A stretch of DNA of 36,853 nt from Bacteroidota bacterium (GTDB lineage: Bacteria > Bacteroidota > Bacteroidia > Bacteroidales > UBA4417), in assembly GCA_013376995.1 (NCBI GenBank), contig JACAAZ010000006.1, positions 78,736 to 115,588 of the forward strand, in the 5' to 3' direction. Made by a program: the position numbers and the translations under genes. This document shows positions 1 to 6,582 of the stretch, piece by piece. The notes under the pieces were generated by a model that saw only the letters and a list, made by a program, of their open reading frames with translations, was not told the DNA's origin and searched no databases. How positions within the stretch are numbered: the stretch's first letter is position 1; the number at the start of each line of letters is the position of its first letter.

Positions 1-237
1 ATGTGACTATTGTGTTTTATCACTTCCTTTTTTTGGAACACAGTAGGCACAATAGTTATCAGTAGGCACAATAGGTTTCAATTGGCACATAGCTCTTTCT
101 ATTGTGACTTCTATGTGTACTATGTGTCTATTGTGTTTATCATCTGCCTTATTTTTCCCAAACAAATTGTTCAGTCTTCCGACTACTTTTCAACCCGGAA
201 CAGGCTTCTGCGGTTTTGCCGGCTTACAGTATTAAGT
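1..237. repeat. Intergenic low-complexity repeat, CTATTGTG/CACAATAG units
   Basis: No credible gene is seen here. The 15-mer CAGTAGGCACAATAG occurs at 41-55 and again at 60-74. The 8-mer CTATTGTG occurs at 7-14, 99-106 and 128-135, and its reverse complement CACAATAG lies inside both 15-mers. An open frame across the stretch is made of Phe/Tyr/Ile-rich low-complexity sequence and overlaps the end of queD, so I do not call it a gene. The role is unknown; it looks like expanded intergenic filler downstream of queD. Confidence 0.6.
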
Positions 238-702
238 TCAAACCATATTATCTTCTGCAAACCACTCTGCGTAAGAAGTAACGGTTTCTCTCAATTTAAG
301 ATTGTGAAGCTTTACATTGGCAGGTAATAGAGGGATCAGCCTGGCGGCATAATCGATTAGCAGGTTTTCGCTGGTGGGCTGATAGTCAACCAGAATAGTT
401 TTACCAAAAACTTCTGAATTAAGCGGGAGGAATTCATCCGCGGAAGCCTTGTTCAGGACGAGGGCATGATCGAACTCTTCAACAATGCTTTTCCTGACTA
501 TCTTTTTCAGATCACCGAAATCCATCAGCATGCCGTTCTTTGGTGAGGATGCATCCTTTAGAGGAGTGCCGATTACAGTTACGTATAGTTCATAGGAATG
601 GCCATGTATATTCCTGCAAGGGCCGTCGTAACCCTTGAGGGCGTGAGCCATCTCAAACTTAAATTCCTTGGTTAGCCTTATAGTTGACAAAATAGGAGAC
701 AA
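238..702 (-). CDS. queD: QueD / 6-pyruvoyltetrahydropterin synthase family protein
   Basis: Probable 6-carboxy-5,6,7,8-tetrahydropterin synthase, the second step of queuosine/7-deazaguanine synthesis, acting in the cytosol on dihydroneopterin triphosphate. Zinc ligands are visible as His20 (FEMAH) and His33/His35 (IHGHSY), with the candidate catalytic Cys29 just before them. The FDHALVLN and PTSEN motifs follow, and a late Glu lies in LRETVTSYAEW. At 154 aa it is slightly longer than the E. coli enzyme (about 120 aa) but normal for the family. No ATG fits the N-terminus: the first in-frame ATG (codon 18) would remove the first beta strand, so initiation is probably at TTG (702, or 690). It starts 6 nt after the upstream nuclease gene, so it is the last gene of the pgk-led run. 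A pterin synthase (PTPS) activity cannot be excluded, but QueD is more likely. Confidence 0.88.
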   Translation of the reverse strand: MSPILSTIRLTKEFKFEMAHALKGYDGPCRNIHGHSYELYVTVIGTPLKDASSPKNGMLMDFGDLKKIVRKSIVEEFDHALVLNKASADEFLPLNSEVFGKTILVDYQPTSENLLIDYAARLIPLLPANVKLHNLKLRETVTSYAEWFAEDNMV

Positions 703-708
703 TTGAAG

Positions 709-1776
709 TTATTTTTTAATGATCCTGCTGTAATACACCGGCTGATCGTTATCCGACAGAACTTTAATTATGTATATCCCTGAAGGAAGGCCTGCAACAT
801 TAAGTTCGGCAGTTGAAGAACTCCAGGTGACCTGAACGTTCATTTCCTGCATCGTGGCTGTATAAACAAGAAGTTCAGGCTTATGTTTTGCAGAAATGCC
901 CGGAATATCCAGTTTACAAATGTCGCTGGCTGGATTCGGATAGGCATTCAGGACTATTGCTGAGGTGAGGTCACTCAATCCTGCATTCGGCCCCCAAATG
1001 TTAGGTGCATATTCCGGATGATCTATAAAAGGGTTACGATTATGCTGGATGGCGTAAACGGCATTGTTCCGGTCAATTTCTTTTTGTGAGACTGGGTCCA
1101 GCTGACTCCATCCAAGCATCATAGTCATGGCCCAAGCCTTGAGTTGTGAGCCATTGGTCATATCGCTCCCGGCCCACCCATTGTCTTCGTTGTAATAACG
1201 GGTAGCCATGTAAAAATAAGAACGGGCAAAATCACCTTTATAGGCATCAATAGGTTCAAAAACAGTTCCTGAATATCCTGGAGCAATGCAATCACCCAGT
1301 TTACTCCCGTTATCGGAGGTCCAGCTTGCAGATCCGACTTTTCCGTAAGGATAATTAGACCTCCTGTTATTTACATATCCATCCGTAGGATAGAGATGAA
1401 ACAGGTCGGAATACATTGGAGTCAAATCGCTGAACCAGCTTTTGGGCCAGGAATGTTCACGATTAAAGCAATCACCTTCATTATTGTAGCTGCCACACTG
1501 GTCACTTCCGAAAGTAAATTCATAAGGAGGCGTACCACCAGGAATATCAGAATACATATCCCAAACTTTTCCATTTGGTTTTTTATCAGTCGTCTGAAAA
1601 GCATTCCAAAGATCGTCGTACGTAATCACCGTATGATTGTCAATAATGTCATGTAAAGCTTGCTGCAGTTGAGTCCCGTATTTCCCTGCTGCAGGATCAT
1701 AATATCCTGAAGGTGGCTGGCTTTGGGCCCAAAAACTAGTTAAGATCAGTAACAGGGCTAGTAGAAGAAGTTTCAT
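709..1776 (-). CDS. Secreted endonuclease I with T9SS sorting domain
   Basis: Extracellular DNA/RNA endonuclease of the endonuclease I (EndA/NucM, PF04231) family. The start is placed at the ATG at 1776, giving 355 aa; the frame extends to a TTG at 1788, but the ATG begins a clean signal peptide (MKLLLLALLLILTSFWAQS). The family motif REHSWPKSW lies at about residues 106-114 (His108 is the expected catalytic residue), followed by DLFHLYPTDGYVNNRRSN and, later, HNRNPFIDHPEYAPNIWG. The last ~80 residues (LNAYPNPAS...GIYIIKVLS...RIIKK) form a type IX secretion C-terminal sorting domain, so the protein probably crosses the outer membrane by T9SS. It likely scavenges nucleic acid for phosphate or nucleotides. 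It sits 17 nt after the MntP-like gene. Confidence 0.93.
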   Translation of the reverse strand: MKLLLLALLLILTSFWAQSQPPSGYYDPAAGKYGTQLQQALHDIIDNHTVITYDDLWNAFQTTDKKPNGKVWDMYSDIPGGTPPYEFTFGSDQCGSYNNEGDCFNREHSWPKSWFSDLTPMYSDLFHLYPTDGYVNNRRSNYPYGKVGSASWTSDNGSKLGDCIAPGYSGTVFEPIDAYKGDFARSYFYMATRYYNEDNGWAGSDMTNGSQLKAWAMTMMLGWSQLDPVSQKEIDRNNAVYAIQHNRNPFIDHPEYAPNIWGPNAGLSDLTSAIVLNAYPNPASDICKLDIPGISAKHKPELLVYTATMQEMNVQVTWSSSTAELNVAGLPSGIYIIKVLSDNDQPVYYSRIIKK

Positions 1777-1805
1777 TTTTTGAGTCAATGAGTTTGTAAG
1801 TGTAA

Positions 1806-2369
1806 TTAATAGCCAATGAGGCTGATGAGCATTTTTAAGGCAGCAGCAAGAATGACAAGTCCTGCAAGGATTTCGAGTTTGAAACCATAGGAAATACTGA
1901 TCTTTTTAAGGCCTGCAGAAAATCCTGCAATGATTGCTATTGTTTGAAAAGAAATTATTATCAGCCATGCTATCATAACTGAGTCTACATCAAGGCCAAT
2001 GGCAATACCCAGTAACAGGGGAAGTATTCCTTCGGAAAGAGCTAACACTACCAGGTCCCTTGTTTCAAGCAGGTTAGTCCTTTTGTTATCCTGCCTGTAA
2101 CGCAATGAATCGAAGATGATCTTCAGGCCAACGAACATCAGTATACCCTGGGAGATATAATAATTTGAATTGACGGCCAGTATCCCGATCCGGATCCCTA
2201 ACCAGAGCCCGGCTCCGGACATGAGCACCTGGAAAATGAAAAGGGTTGCTCCTGACCGTAACTTCTGGTCGAAATCAGTTGAAGTGAGTGAATAGCCTGA
2301 ATTGAAAAAGCTGATGAATGAATTCAATGCCAGGCCTGCTGCAAGAATGGCAATCTGAACTGAATTCAT
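1806..2369 (-). CDS. MntP-like (DUF204) membrane protein, divergent
   Basis: A 187-aa integral membrane protein with six hydrophobic helices and the length and overall plan of the manganese exporter MntP (188 aa in E. coli). The C-terminus KLEILAGLVILAAALKMLIS matches the MntP end KAEILGGLVLIGIGVQILW well. The TM1 aspartate (MDAF in E. coli, residue 16) is Asn here (ALNSF, Asn16), and the SLDAMAVG motif of TM4 has become EGILPLLLG with no Asp. Since acidic residues in these helices are thought to bind the metal in MntP, Mn export is doubtful; it may be a paralogue with another substrate or function. The neighbours (pgk, MsrC-like, nuclease) give no clear clue, although methionine-sulfoxide repair and Mn both concern oxidative stress. 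Confidence 0.7.
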   Translation of the reverse strand: MNSVQIAILAAGLALNSFISFFNSGYSLTSTDFDQKLRSGATLFIFQVLMSGAGLWLGIRIGILAVNSNYYISQGILMFVGLKIIFDSLRYRQDNKRTNLLETRDLVVLALSEGILPLLLGIAIGLDVDSVMIAWLIIISFQTIAIIAGFSAGLKKISISYGFKLEILAGLVILAAALKMLISLIGY

Positions 2370-2398
2370 AGGCTTGAGGTTGAGTAGGAGTTTATAAT

Positions 2399-2863
2399 CT
2401 ATTGGTTGGCAAACACCATTGAGGCAATCATTTCGAGATGATGGCGGTCAATGTCATCAAAGGAATTGAATGAAGTACTGTCAACGTCTAAAACTGCAAC
2501 CAGCTGTGAATCCTTATCAAAAACAGGGATGACAATTTCGGAATTGGAGCGGGAATCACAGGCAATATGACCCGGGAATTGATGGACATCAGGTACAACA
2601 ACAGTTTTTCTTAGATTGACAGCTGCCCAGCAAACGCCTCCATCTTTAAGTACCTGGCAGGCAACCGGCCCCTGGTAGGGCCCGGCAATTAATTCATCCT
2701 GGTTCACCCTATAAAACCCGCACCAAAAGAAATAATCGAATTTATGGCTTAAAACTGCTGCAATAGTTGCCATTCGGGCTATCGGATCACCGGGCTTAGT
2801 TAGCAAGCCCTGTAATTGAGTCATGATCCGTTCGTAACGGCCTTTTTTTTGAGCAGCTTCCAT
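2399..2863 (-). CDS. msrC: Free methionine-(R)-sulfoxide reductase (GAF domain)
   Basis: Cytosolic GAF-domain enzyme that reduces free methionine-R-sulfoxide using thioredoxin-linked cysteines (fRMsr). At 154 aa it is the normal size. Diagnostic stretches are WCGFYRV, LIAGPYQGPVAC, GGVC and VPDVHQFPGHIACDSRSNSEIVIPVF. All three family cysteines are present: Cys69, Cys78 and Cys102, the last being the probable catalytic one (equivalent to E. coli Cys118). The residue after Cys78 is Trp where Gly is usual, and the loop between the first two Cys is one residue shorter than in E. coli. The gene begins 16 nt after pgk and ends 29 nt before the MntP-like gene, so it is probably co-transcribed with them. 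Confidence 0.92.
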   Translation of the reverse strand: MEAAQKKGRYERIMTQLQGLLTKPGDPIARMATIAAVLSHKFDYFFWCGFYRVNQDELIAGPYQGPVACQVLKDGGVCWAAVNLRKTVVVPDVHQFPGHIACDSRSNSEIVIPVFDKDSQLVAVLDVDSTSFNSFDDIDRHHLEMIASMVFANQ

Positions 2864-2879
2864 GGTTCAAATCATGTGA

Positions 2880-4136
2880 TTAGTCTTCAAGTATAGCTTT
2901 TACCCCTGGGAGTTCTTTCCCTTCAATGGATTCAAGCATAGCGCCACCACCTGTTGAAACATAGCTGACCTTGTCAGCCAGTTTGAACTTATTGATAGCT
3001 GCAACGGAATCTCCGCCTCCAACAAGTGAGAAAGCACCTTTGGCAGTAGCGTCGGCAACAGCCAGTGCTACCTCTTTGGTTCCTTTCTGGAAATTGCAGA
3101 GTTCAAAAACACCCATGGGTCCATTCCATAGAATGGTTTGTGATTTTTCTAGTACTTCCCTGATCATGCGGATACTTTCAGGTCCAATGTCAAGGCCCAT
3201 CCAGCCATCCGGAATTTCATCCGATTTGCAGAGTTGTTTTTCAGCATCATCAGCAAATGCATTGGCGGCAATTGCATCTACAGGAATGAGGATGTTAACA
3301 CCAAGTTCTTTAGCACCAGCAAGTATATTTTTTGCCAGTTCAACGAATTCTGGCTCAACAAGAGAGCCCCCGATTTTTCCGCCTTGTGCCTTGATGAAAG
3401 TGAACATCATACCGCCGCCAATAACCAGGTTATCAACTTTGCTGAGCAGATGGTTGATAATTTCGATCTTGCTTGAAACCTTTGCTCCGCCCAGGATGGC
3501 TGTGAACGGGCGTTTATTGTCTTCCAGCACCTTCTTGATAGCAGCAACTTCGTCGCGCATCAGGTAGCCGAACATCTTGTCGTTTGGGAAATATTTTGCA
3601 ATAAGTGCAGTTGAGGCATGAGCCCGGTGAGCTGTGCCGAATGCATCATTCACGTAACAATCAGCAAGCCCTGCAAGTTTTTTAGTGAATTCTTTCTGTG
3701 ATTCCTTTACCCTTGCTTTTGCTTCTTTCTTTTCTACATCCGTTGCAGTTTCAGGAAGCCTTGGCTTGCCTTCTTCTTCTTCGTAAAAGCGAAGGTTTTC
3801 AAGCAGAAGGACATCGCCTGGCTTAAGTGCGGCTGAAAGATCAACGGCACTTTGCCCGATACAATCATCAGCAAATTTTACATCCTTGCCCAGTTTTTCG
3901 CTGAGGTAAGGAAGGATATGTTTAAGTGAAAGCTTTGCTGACGGGCCTTTTGGCCTTCCAAGGTGCGACATGAGTATAACGGATCCACCGGAAGAAAGTA
4001 TTTTATTGATAGTTGGTATAGCTGCATCTATACGCGTGGTGTCAGTAATTTTGAAATTTTCGTCCAGGGGAACATTAAAATCAACGCGAACGATGGCGCG
4101 TTTCCCTGTAAAGTTATAATTATCAACTGTTTTCAT
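2880..4136 (-). CDS. pgk: Phosphoglycerate kinase
   Basis: Glycolytic/gluconeogenic phosphoglycerate kinase, transferring phosphate between 1,3-bisphosphoglycerate and ADP in the cytosol. The start is taken at the ATG at 4136 (MKTVDNYNF, 418 aa); the frame runs 15 codons further upstream, but that part is not PGK-like. Visible motifs are [10 protein letters not shown] (about 17-26), [47 protein letters not shown] and the C-terminal [10 protein letters not shown] Lys/Glu-rich segment between [15 protein letters not shown] and [18 protein letters not shown] lengthens the N-domain, as is common in Bacteroidota PGKs. A minus-strand TACCTTTG box lies upstream at 4165-4172. Four genes follow closely in the same direction. 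Confidence 0.98.
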   Translation of the reverse strand: MKTVDNYNFTGKRAIVRVDFNVPLDENFKITDTTRIDAAIPTINKILSSGGSVILMSHLGRPKGPSAKLSLKHILPYLSEKLGKDVKFADDCIGQSAVDLSAALKPGDVLLLENLRFYEEEEGKPRLPETATDVEKKEAKARVKESQKEFTKKLAGLADCYVNDAFGTAHRAHASTALIAKYFPNDKMFGYLMRDEVAAIKKVLEDNKRPFTAILGGAKVSSKIEIINHLLSKVDNLVIGGGMMFTFIKAQGGKIGGSLVEPEFVELAKNILAGAKELGVNILIPVDAIAANAFADDAEKQLCKSDEIPDGWMGLDIGPESIRMIREVLEKSQTILWNGPMGVFELCNFQKGTKEVALAVADATAKGAFSLVGGGDSVAAINKFKLADKVSYVSTGGGAMLESIEGKELPGVKAILED

Positions 4137-4164
4137 AAAGATAAGGTTTTCTAAAAATTCAGTG

Positions 4165-4172
4165 CAAAGGTA
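4165..4172 (-). promoter_or_regulatory. Candidate -7 box for pgk
   Basis: On the minus strand this reads TACCTTTG, an exact match to the Bacteroidota -7 consensus TAnnTTTG, 28 nt upstream of the pgk ATG. No good TTTG -33 box is seen at the expected 17-21 nt distance, so the call is tentative. Confidence 0.45.
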
Positions 4173-4231
4173 ATAAAACATCTCTTAGATATTCGATCAG
4201 TAAAGGCATGAAGTTGTAATACCGACTTACG

Positions 4232-4263
4232 TTTTCAGCAGCCATTTTATTGCATTACCTTTG
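4232..4263 (+). promoter_or_regulatory. Candidate promoter for ybdL
   Basis: TACCTTTG at 4256-4263 exactly matches the TAnnTTTG -7 element, with TTTT at 4232-4235 in place of TTTG and 20 nt between them. The ATG of ybdL is 20 nt downstream, so the leader is very short. Confidence 0.55.
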
Positions 4264-4283
4264 ACCCATTCCACCCTTAAACT

Positions 4284-5441
4284 ATGAGCAGATTCGACGG
4301 ATTATTAAACTCAAAGCTTCCAAAAACGGAAACCTCCATTTTCGCTGTAATGTCAGGTCTAGCAAATGAAGTTGGAGCAATCAATCTTTCACAGGGATTT
4401 CCTAATTTCCCGGTATCTGAGAAACTGATAGAGCTTGTGCATCATTTTATGAAACAAGGTATGAACCAGTATGCTCCGATGCAGGGCGTGATGTCGCTTC
4501 GCGAAGCCATTGCAGCCAAGGTACAGGATACATACGGAATCAGCTATGATCCGCAAACAGAGATTAACATTACAGCCGGTGCTACACAAGCTATCTTTGG
4601 TGTAATTGCAGCTTTAATAAGGCCAGGGGATGAGGTGATTGTTATTGAACCTGCTTATGACAGCTATGCTCCTTCTGTGGAACTCAATGGAGGAGTTGTC
4701 CGGTATTCGTCTTTGATGGTGCCTGGTTATGATGTAAATTGGGCTGAAATCAGGAGTTTGATCAGTTCCCGGACACGACTTATCATTATCAATACACCTC
4801 ACAATCCAACGGGAGCCGTGCTTAGTAAAAAGGACCTTGTCGAACTTGACAAGATCACCGATGGAACAGATATCCTGATCCTCAGTGATGAGGTTTATGA
4901 ACATCTTATTTTCGATGGCATAAGGCATGAAAGTGTTTGCTGGTATCCATCGTTGGTATCCAGAAGCTTTGTGATTGGATCCTTTGGAAAGACCTTTCAC
5001 ACAACCGGCTGGAAAACAGGCTTTGTTCTTGCTCCTTCATACCTGATGAAAGAGTTCAGGAAAGCACACCAGTTCATAGTATTTGCCGGTAATACTCCTA
5101 TGCAATACGCAATGGCAGAATACCTGCAGGACAAGGAAAATTATATTCATTTGCCTGACTTCTACCAGAAAAAACGTGATTTGTTCCTGGATATGATCCG
5201 GGGTTCAAGGTTTGGAATTATTCCCTGCCATGGAACCTATTTCCAGTTACTTGATTATAGCAGGATATCTGAGGAAGGTGAAATGGATTTCGCCATAAGA
5301 TTAACTAAGGAATACAAGTTAGCTTCTGTTCCCGTTTCGCCTTTTTATCATGAAAAGGAAGAACACAAGGCCCTTCGTTTTTGTTTTGCAAAGACAGAGG
5401 AAACCATGCAGAAGGCAGCAGAGATAATTTGCAGGATATAG
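4284..5441 (+). CDS. ybdL: Methionine aminotransferase (YbdL-like, PLP fold type I)
   Basis: Cytosolic class I/II aminotransferase of 385 aa. Its opening (KLPKTETSIFAVMSGLA, INLSQGFPNFPV, MNQYAPMQG) is characteristic of the YbdL / kynurenine aminotransferase / glutamine transaminase K group. The PLP lysine is Lys236 (SFGKTFHTTGWKTGF), with Asn174 in NTPHNPTGA and Asp202/Tyr205 in SDEVYEH. It probably converts the methionine keto acid (KMTB) to methionine with glutamine or an aromatic amino acid as donor. The next gene is a YafV-type omega-amidase, which would remove the alpha-ketoglutaramate formed when glutamine is the donor, supporting that role. A -7 element lies just upstream. Other KAT-like substrates are possible. 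Confidence 0.9.
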   Translation: MSRFDGLLNSKLPKTETSIFAVMSGLANEVGAINLSQGFPNFPVSEKLIELVHHFMKQGMNQYAPMQGVMSLREAIAAKVQDTYGISYDPQTEINITAGATQAIFGVIAALIRPGDEVIVIEPAYDSYAPSVELNGGVVRYSSLMVPGYDVNWAEIRSLISSRTRLIIINTPHNPTGAVLSKKDLVELDKITDGTDILILSDEVYEHLIFDGIRHESVCWYPSLVSRSFVIGSFGKTFHTTGWKTGFVLAPSYLMKEFRKAHQFIVFAGNTPMQYAMAEYLQDKENYIHLPDFYQKKRDLFLDMIRGSRFGIIPCHGTYFQLLDYSRISEEGEMDFAIRLTKEYKLASVPVSPFYHEKEEHKALRFCFAKTEETMQKAAEIICRI

Positions 5442-5485
5442 AAGGGTTTGAAGGGTTCAAAGGGTTCAAAGGGTTAGAAGGGTTC
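5441..5485 (+). repeat. 9-bp tandem repeat RAAGGGTTY
   Basis: Five consecutive 9-bp units of the form (G/A)AAGGGTT(T/C/A) begin at the last base of the ybdL stop codon. This is low-complexity DNA of unknown role; copy number may vary between strains. Confidence 0.75.
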
Positions 5486-5494
5486 GGCCTTAGC

Positions 5495-5508
5495 CCGCCA
5501 GCTGGCGG
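5495..5508. repeat. Perfect 14-bp palindrome CCGCCAGCTGGCGG
   Basis: A perfect inverted repeat centred on CAGCTG, followed by AT. A near-identical palindrome lies at 5730-5743, so this looks like a small dispersed REP-like element rather than a terminator: there is no T tract. Confidence 0.65.
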
Positions 5509-5551
5509 ATCGGCGTTTAAGTGTTCTGCATTTAACATTTCACTTTTGCAC

Positions 5552-5729
5552 TTTGCCTTCTGCCTCCTGCCTCCTGCCTCCTGCCTCCTGCCAACTGCCT
5601 ACTGCTTAACGCTTGCCGCCTTCTGCCAACCGTCTACTGCCAACCGTCTACTGCCAACCGCCAACTGCCAACCGTCTACTGCCTACTGCCTGCTACCTTT
5701 TGTCTTTTTAGTTTCCTCTTTTGTCTTTT
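5552..5729 (+). repeat. Pyrimidine-rich tandem repeats in the ybdL-yafV spacer
   Basis: The gap between ybdL and yafV (5442-5769, 328 nt) has no credible gene. After the first palindrome it holds CTGCCTC units, then degenerate CTGCCAACCGTCTA units, then a CTTTTGTC-type segment. The last resembles the reverse complement of the GACAAAA array at 25199-25297. A frame crosses it, but its Cys/Leu/Pro-rich translation simply follows the repeat. Confidence 0.75.
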
Positions 5730-5743
5730 CCGTCAGCTGACGG
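5730..5743. repeat. Perfect 14-bp palindrome CCGTCAGCTGACGG
   Basis: Second palindrome of the same type, differing from the one at 5495-5508 by one compensatory pair (C:G to T:A), so the symmetry is kept. It is also followed by AT. It lies 26 nt before the yafV ATG. Confidence 0.65.
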
Positions 5744-5769
5744 ATTTATCTTTTGTCATAAAAACCGCC

Positions 5770-6564
5770 ATGAATAACCTCACTATCACCCTTATCCAGC
5801 CTGAGTTGGCATGGGAGGACAAAGAGAAGAACCTGAAAAAGTTTGAAGCATTGTTGCGCCCACTGAAACAGCTGCAGGACCTGGTTGTCTTACCTGAGAT
5901 GTTTAGTACCGGGTTTGTAGTGGATTCACAATCACTGGCAGAAGCCCCGGATGGGCCTACTGTTTCATGGATGGCCGTTCAGGCTTCAAGGTTGGATTCT
6001 GTGATTGTTGGCAGCCTGGTTGTTAAAGACCAGGGGAAATATGTTAACCGCCTGATCTGGATGAAACCAGACGGAACCTTTGTCCATTATGATAAGCGTC
6101 ATCTTTTCAGGCTGGGGAACGAGCACCTTCAGTTTTCACCCGGAAGCGGGAAGATCGTTGTAGAATTGAATGGCTGGAAGATTTGCCCCCTGGTTTGTTA
6201 CGATCTTCGTTTCCCGGTATGGAGTAAGAATACATACAAAGATGGTAGCTATGAATACGATATCCTGCTTTATGTTGCCAACTGGCCCGGCAGGCGGAGT
6301 TATGCATTCAGACAATTATTGATTGCCAGAGCGATTGAAAACCAGGCATATGTTGTGGGAGTTAATCGTGTCGGGACTGACGGGAAAGGAATTAATCACC
6401 TTGGTGAGTCGGCCGTACTTGATTTCAAAGGGAAGCATATTATTGAATTGCCTCCAGGAGTTGAGGATATGGAAACCGTGGCGCTTGCATATGAAGATCT
6501 CAGGGTTTTCCGGGAAGGTTTTACTGTCGGGCTTGATTGGGATGAATTCAGAATTGTTGACTAG
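5770..6564 (+). CDS. yafV: Omega-amidase, nitrilase superfamily (YafV/Nit2-like)
   Basis: Cytosolic carbon-nitrogen hydrolase of 264 aa that probably hydrolyses alpha-ketoglutaramate to alpha-ketoglutarate and ammonia. The nitrilase triad is complete: Glu43 (LPEMFSTGF), Lys109 (HYDKRHLF) and Cys143 (PLVCYDLRFPVW). The context NEHLQFSPG and the later ANWPGRRSYAFRQLLIARAIENQAYVVGVNRVG are typical of YafV. It follows the aminotransferase ybdL; transaminase plus omega-amidase is a known pairing that makes glutamine-dependent transamination irreversible. The ATG at 5770 immediately follows the repetitive spacer, and no clear ribosome-binding site is seen. It is followed 18 nt later by a MATE transporter. 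Confidence 0.92.
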   Translation: MNNLTITLIQPELAWEDKEKNLKKFEALLRPLKQLQDLVVLPEMFSTGFVVDSQSLAEAPDGPTVSWMAVQASRLDSVIVGSLVVKDQGKYVNRLIWMKPDGTFVHYDKRHLFRLGNEHLQFSPGSGKIVVELNGWKICPLVCYDLRFPVWSKNTYKDGSYEYDILLYVANWPGRRSYAFRQLLIARAIENQAYVVGVNRVGTDGKGINHLGESAVLDFKGKHIIELPPGVEDMETVALAYEDLRVFREGFTVGLDWDEFRIVD

Positions 6565-6582
6565 CAGGAGAATTACTTACTT

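Noticed and set aside
10-327. 105-codon plus-strand frame at the start of the window
   Set aside because: It crosses the CTATTGTG repeats and the antisense strand of queD, with no recognisable domain.
2971-3567. 198-codon plus-strand frame inside pgk
   Set aside because: It lies antisense to a strongly conserved gene and has a Ser/Pro/Ala-rich composition typical of a shadow frame.
5305-5740. Reading frames across the ybdL-yafV spacer on both strands
   Set aside because: Their translations mirror the tandem repeats (Pro/Asn or Leu/Pro/Cys periodicity) and have no domain; they are repeat artefacts.
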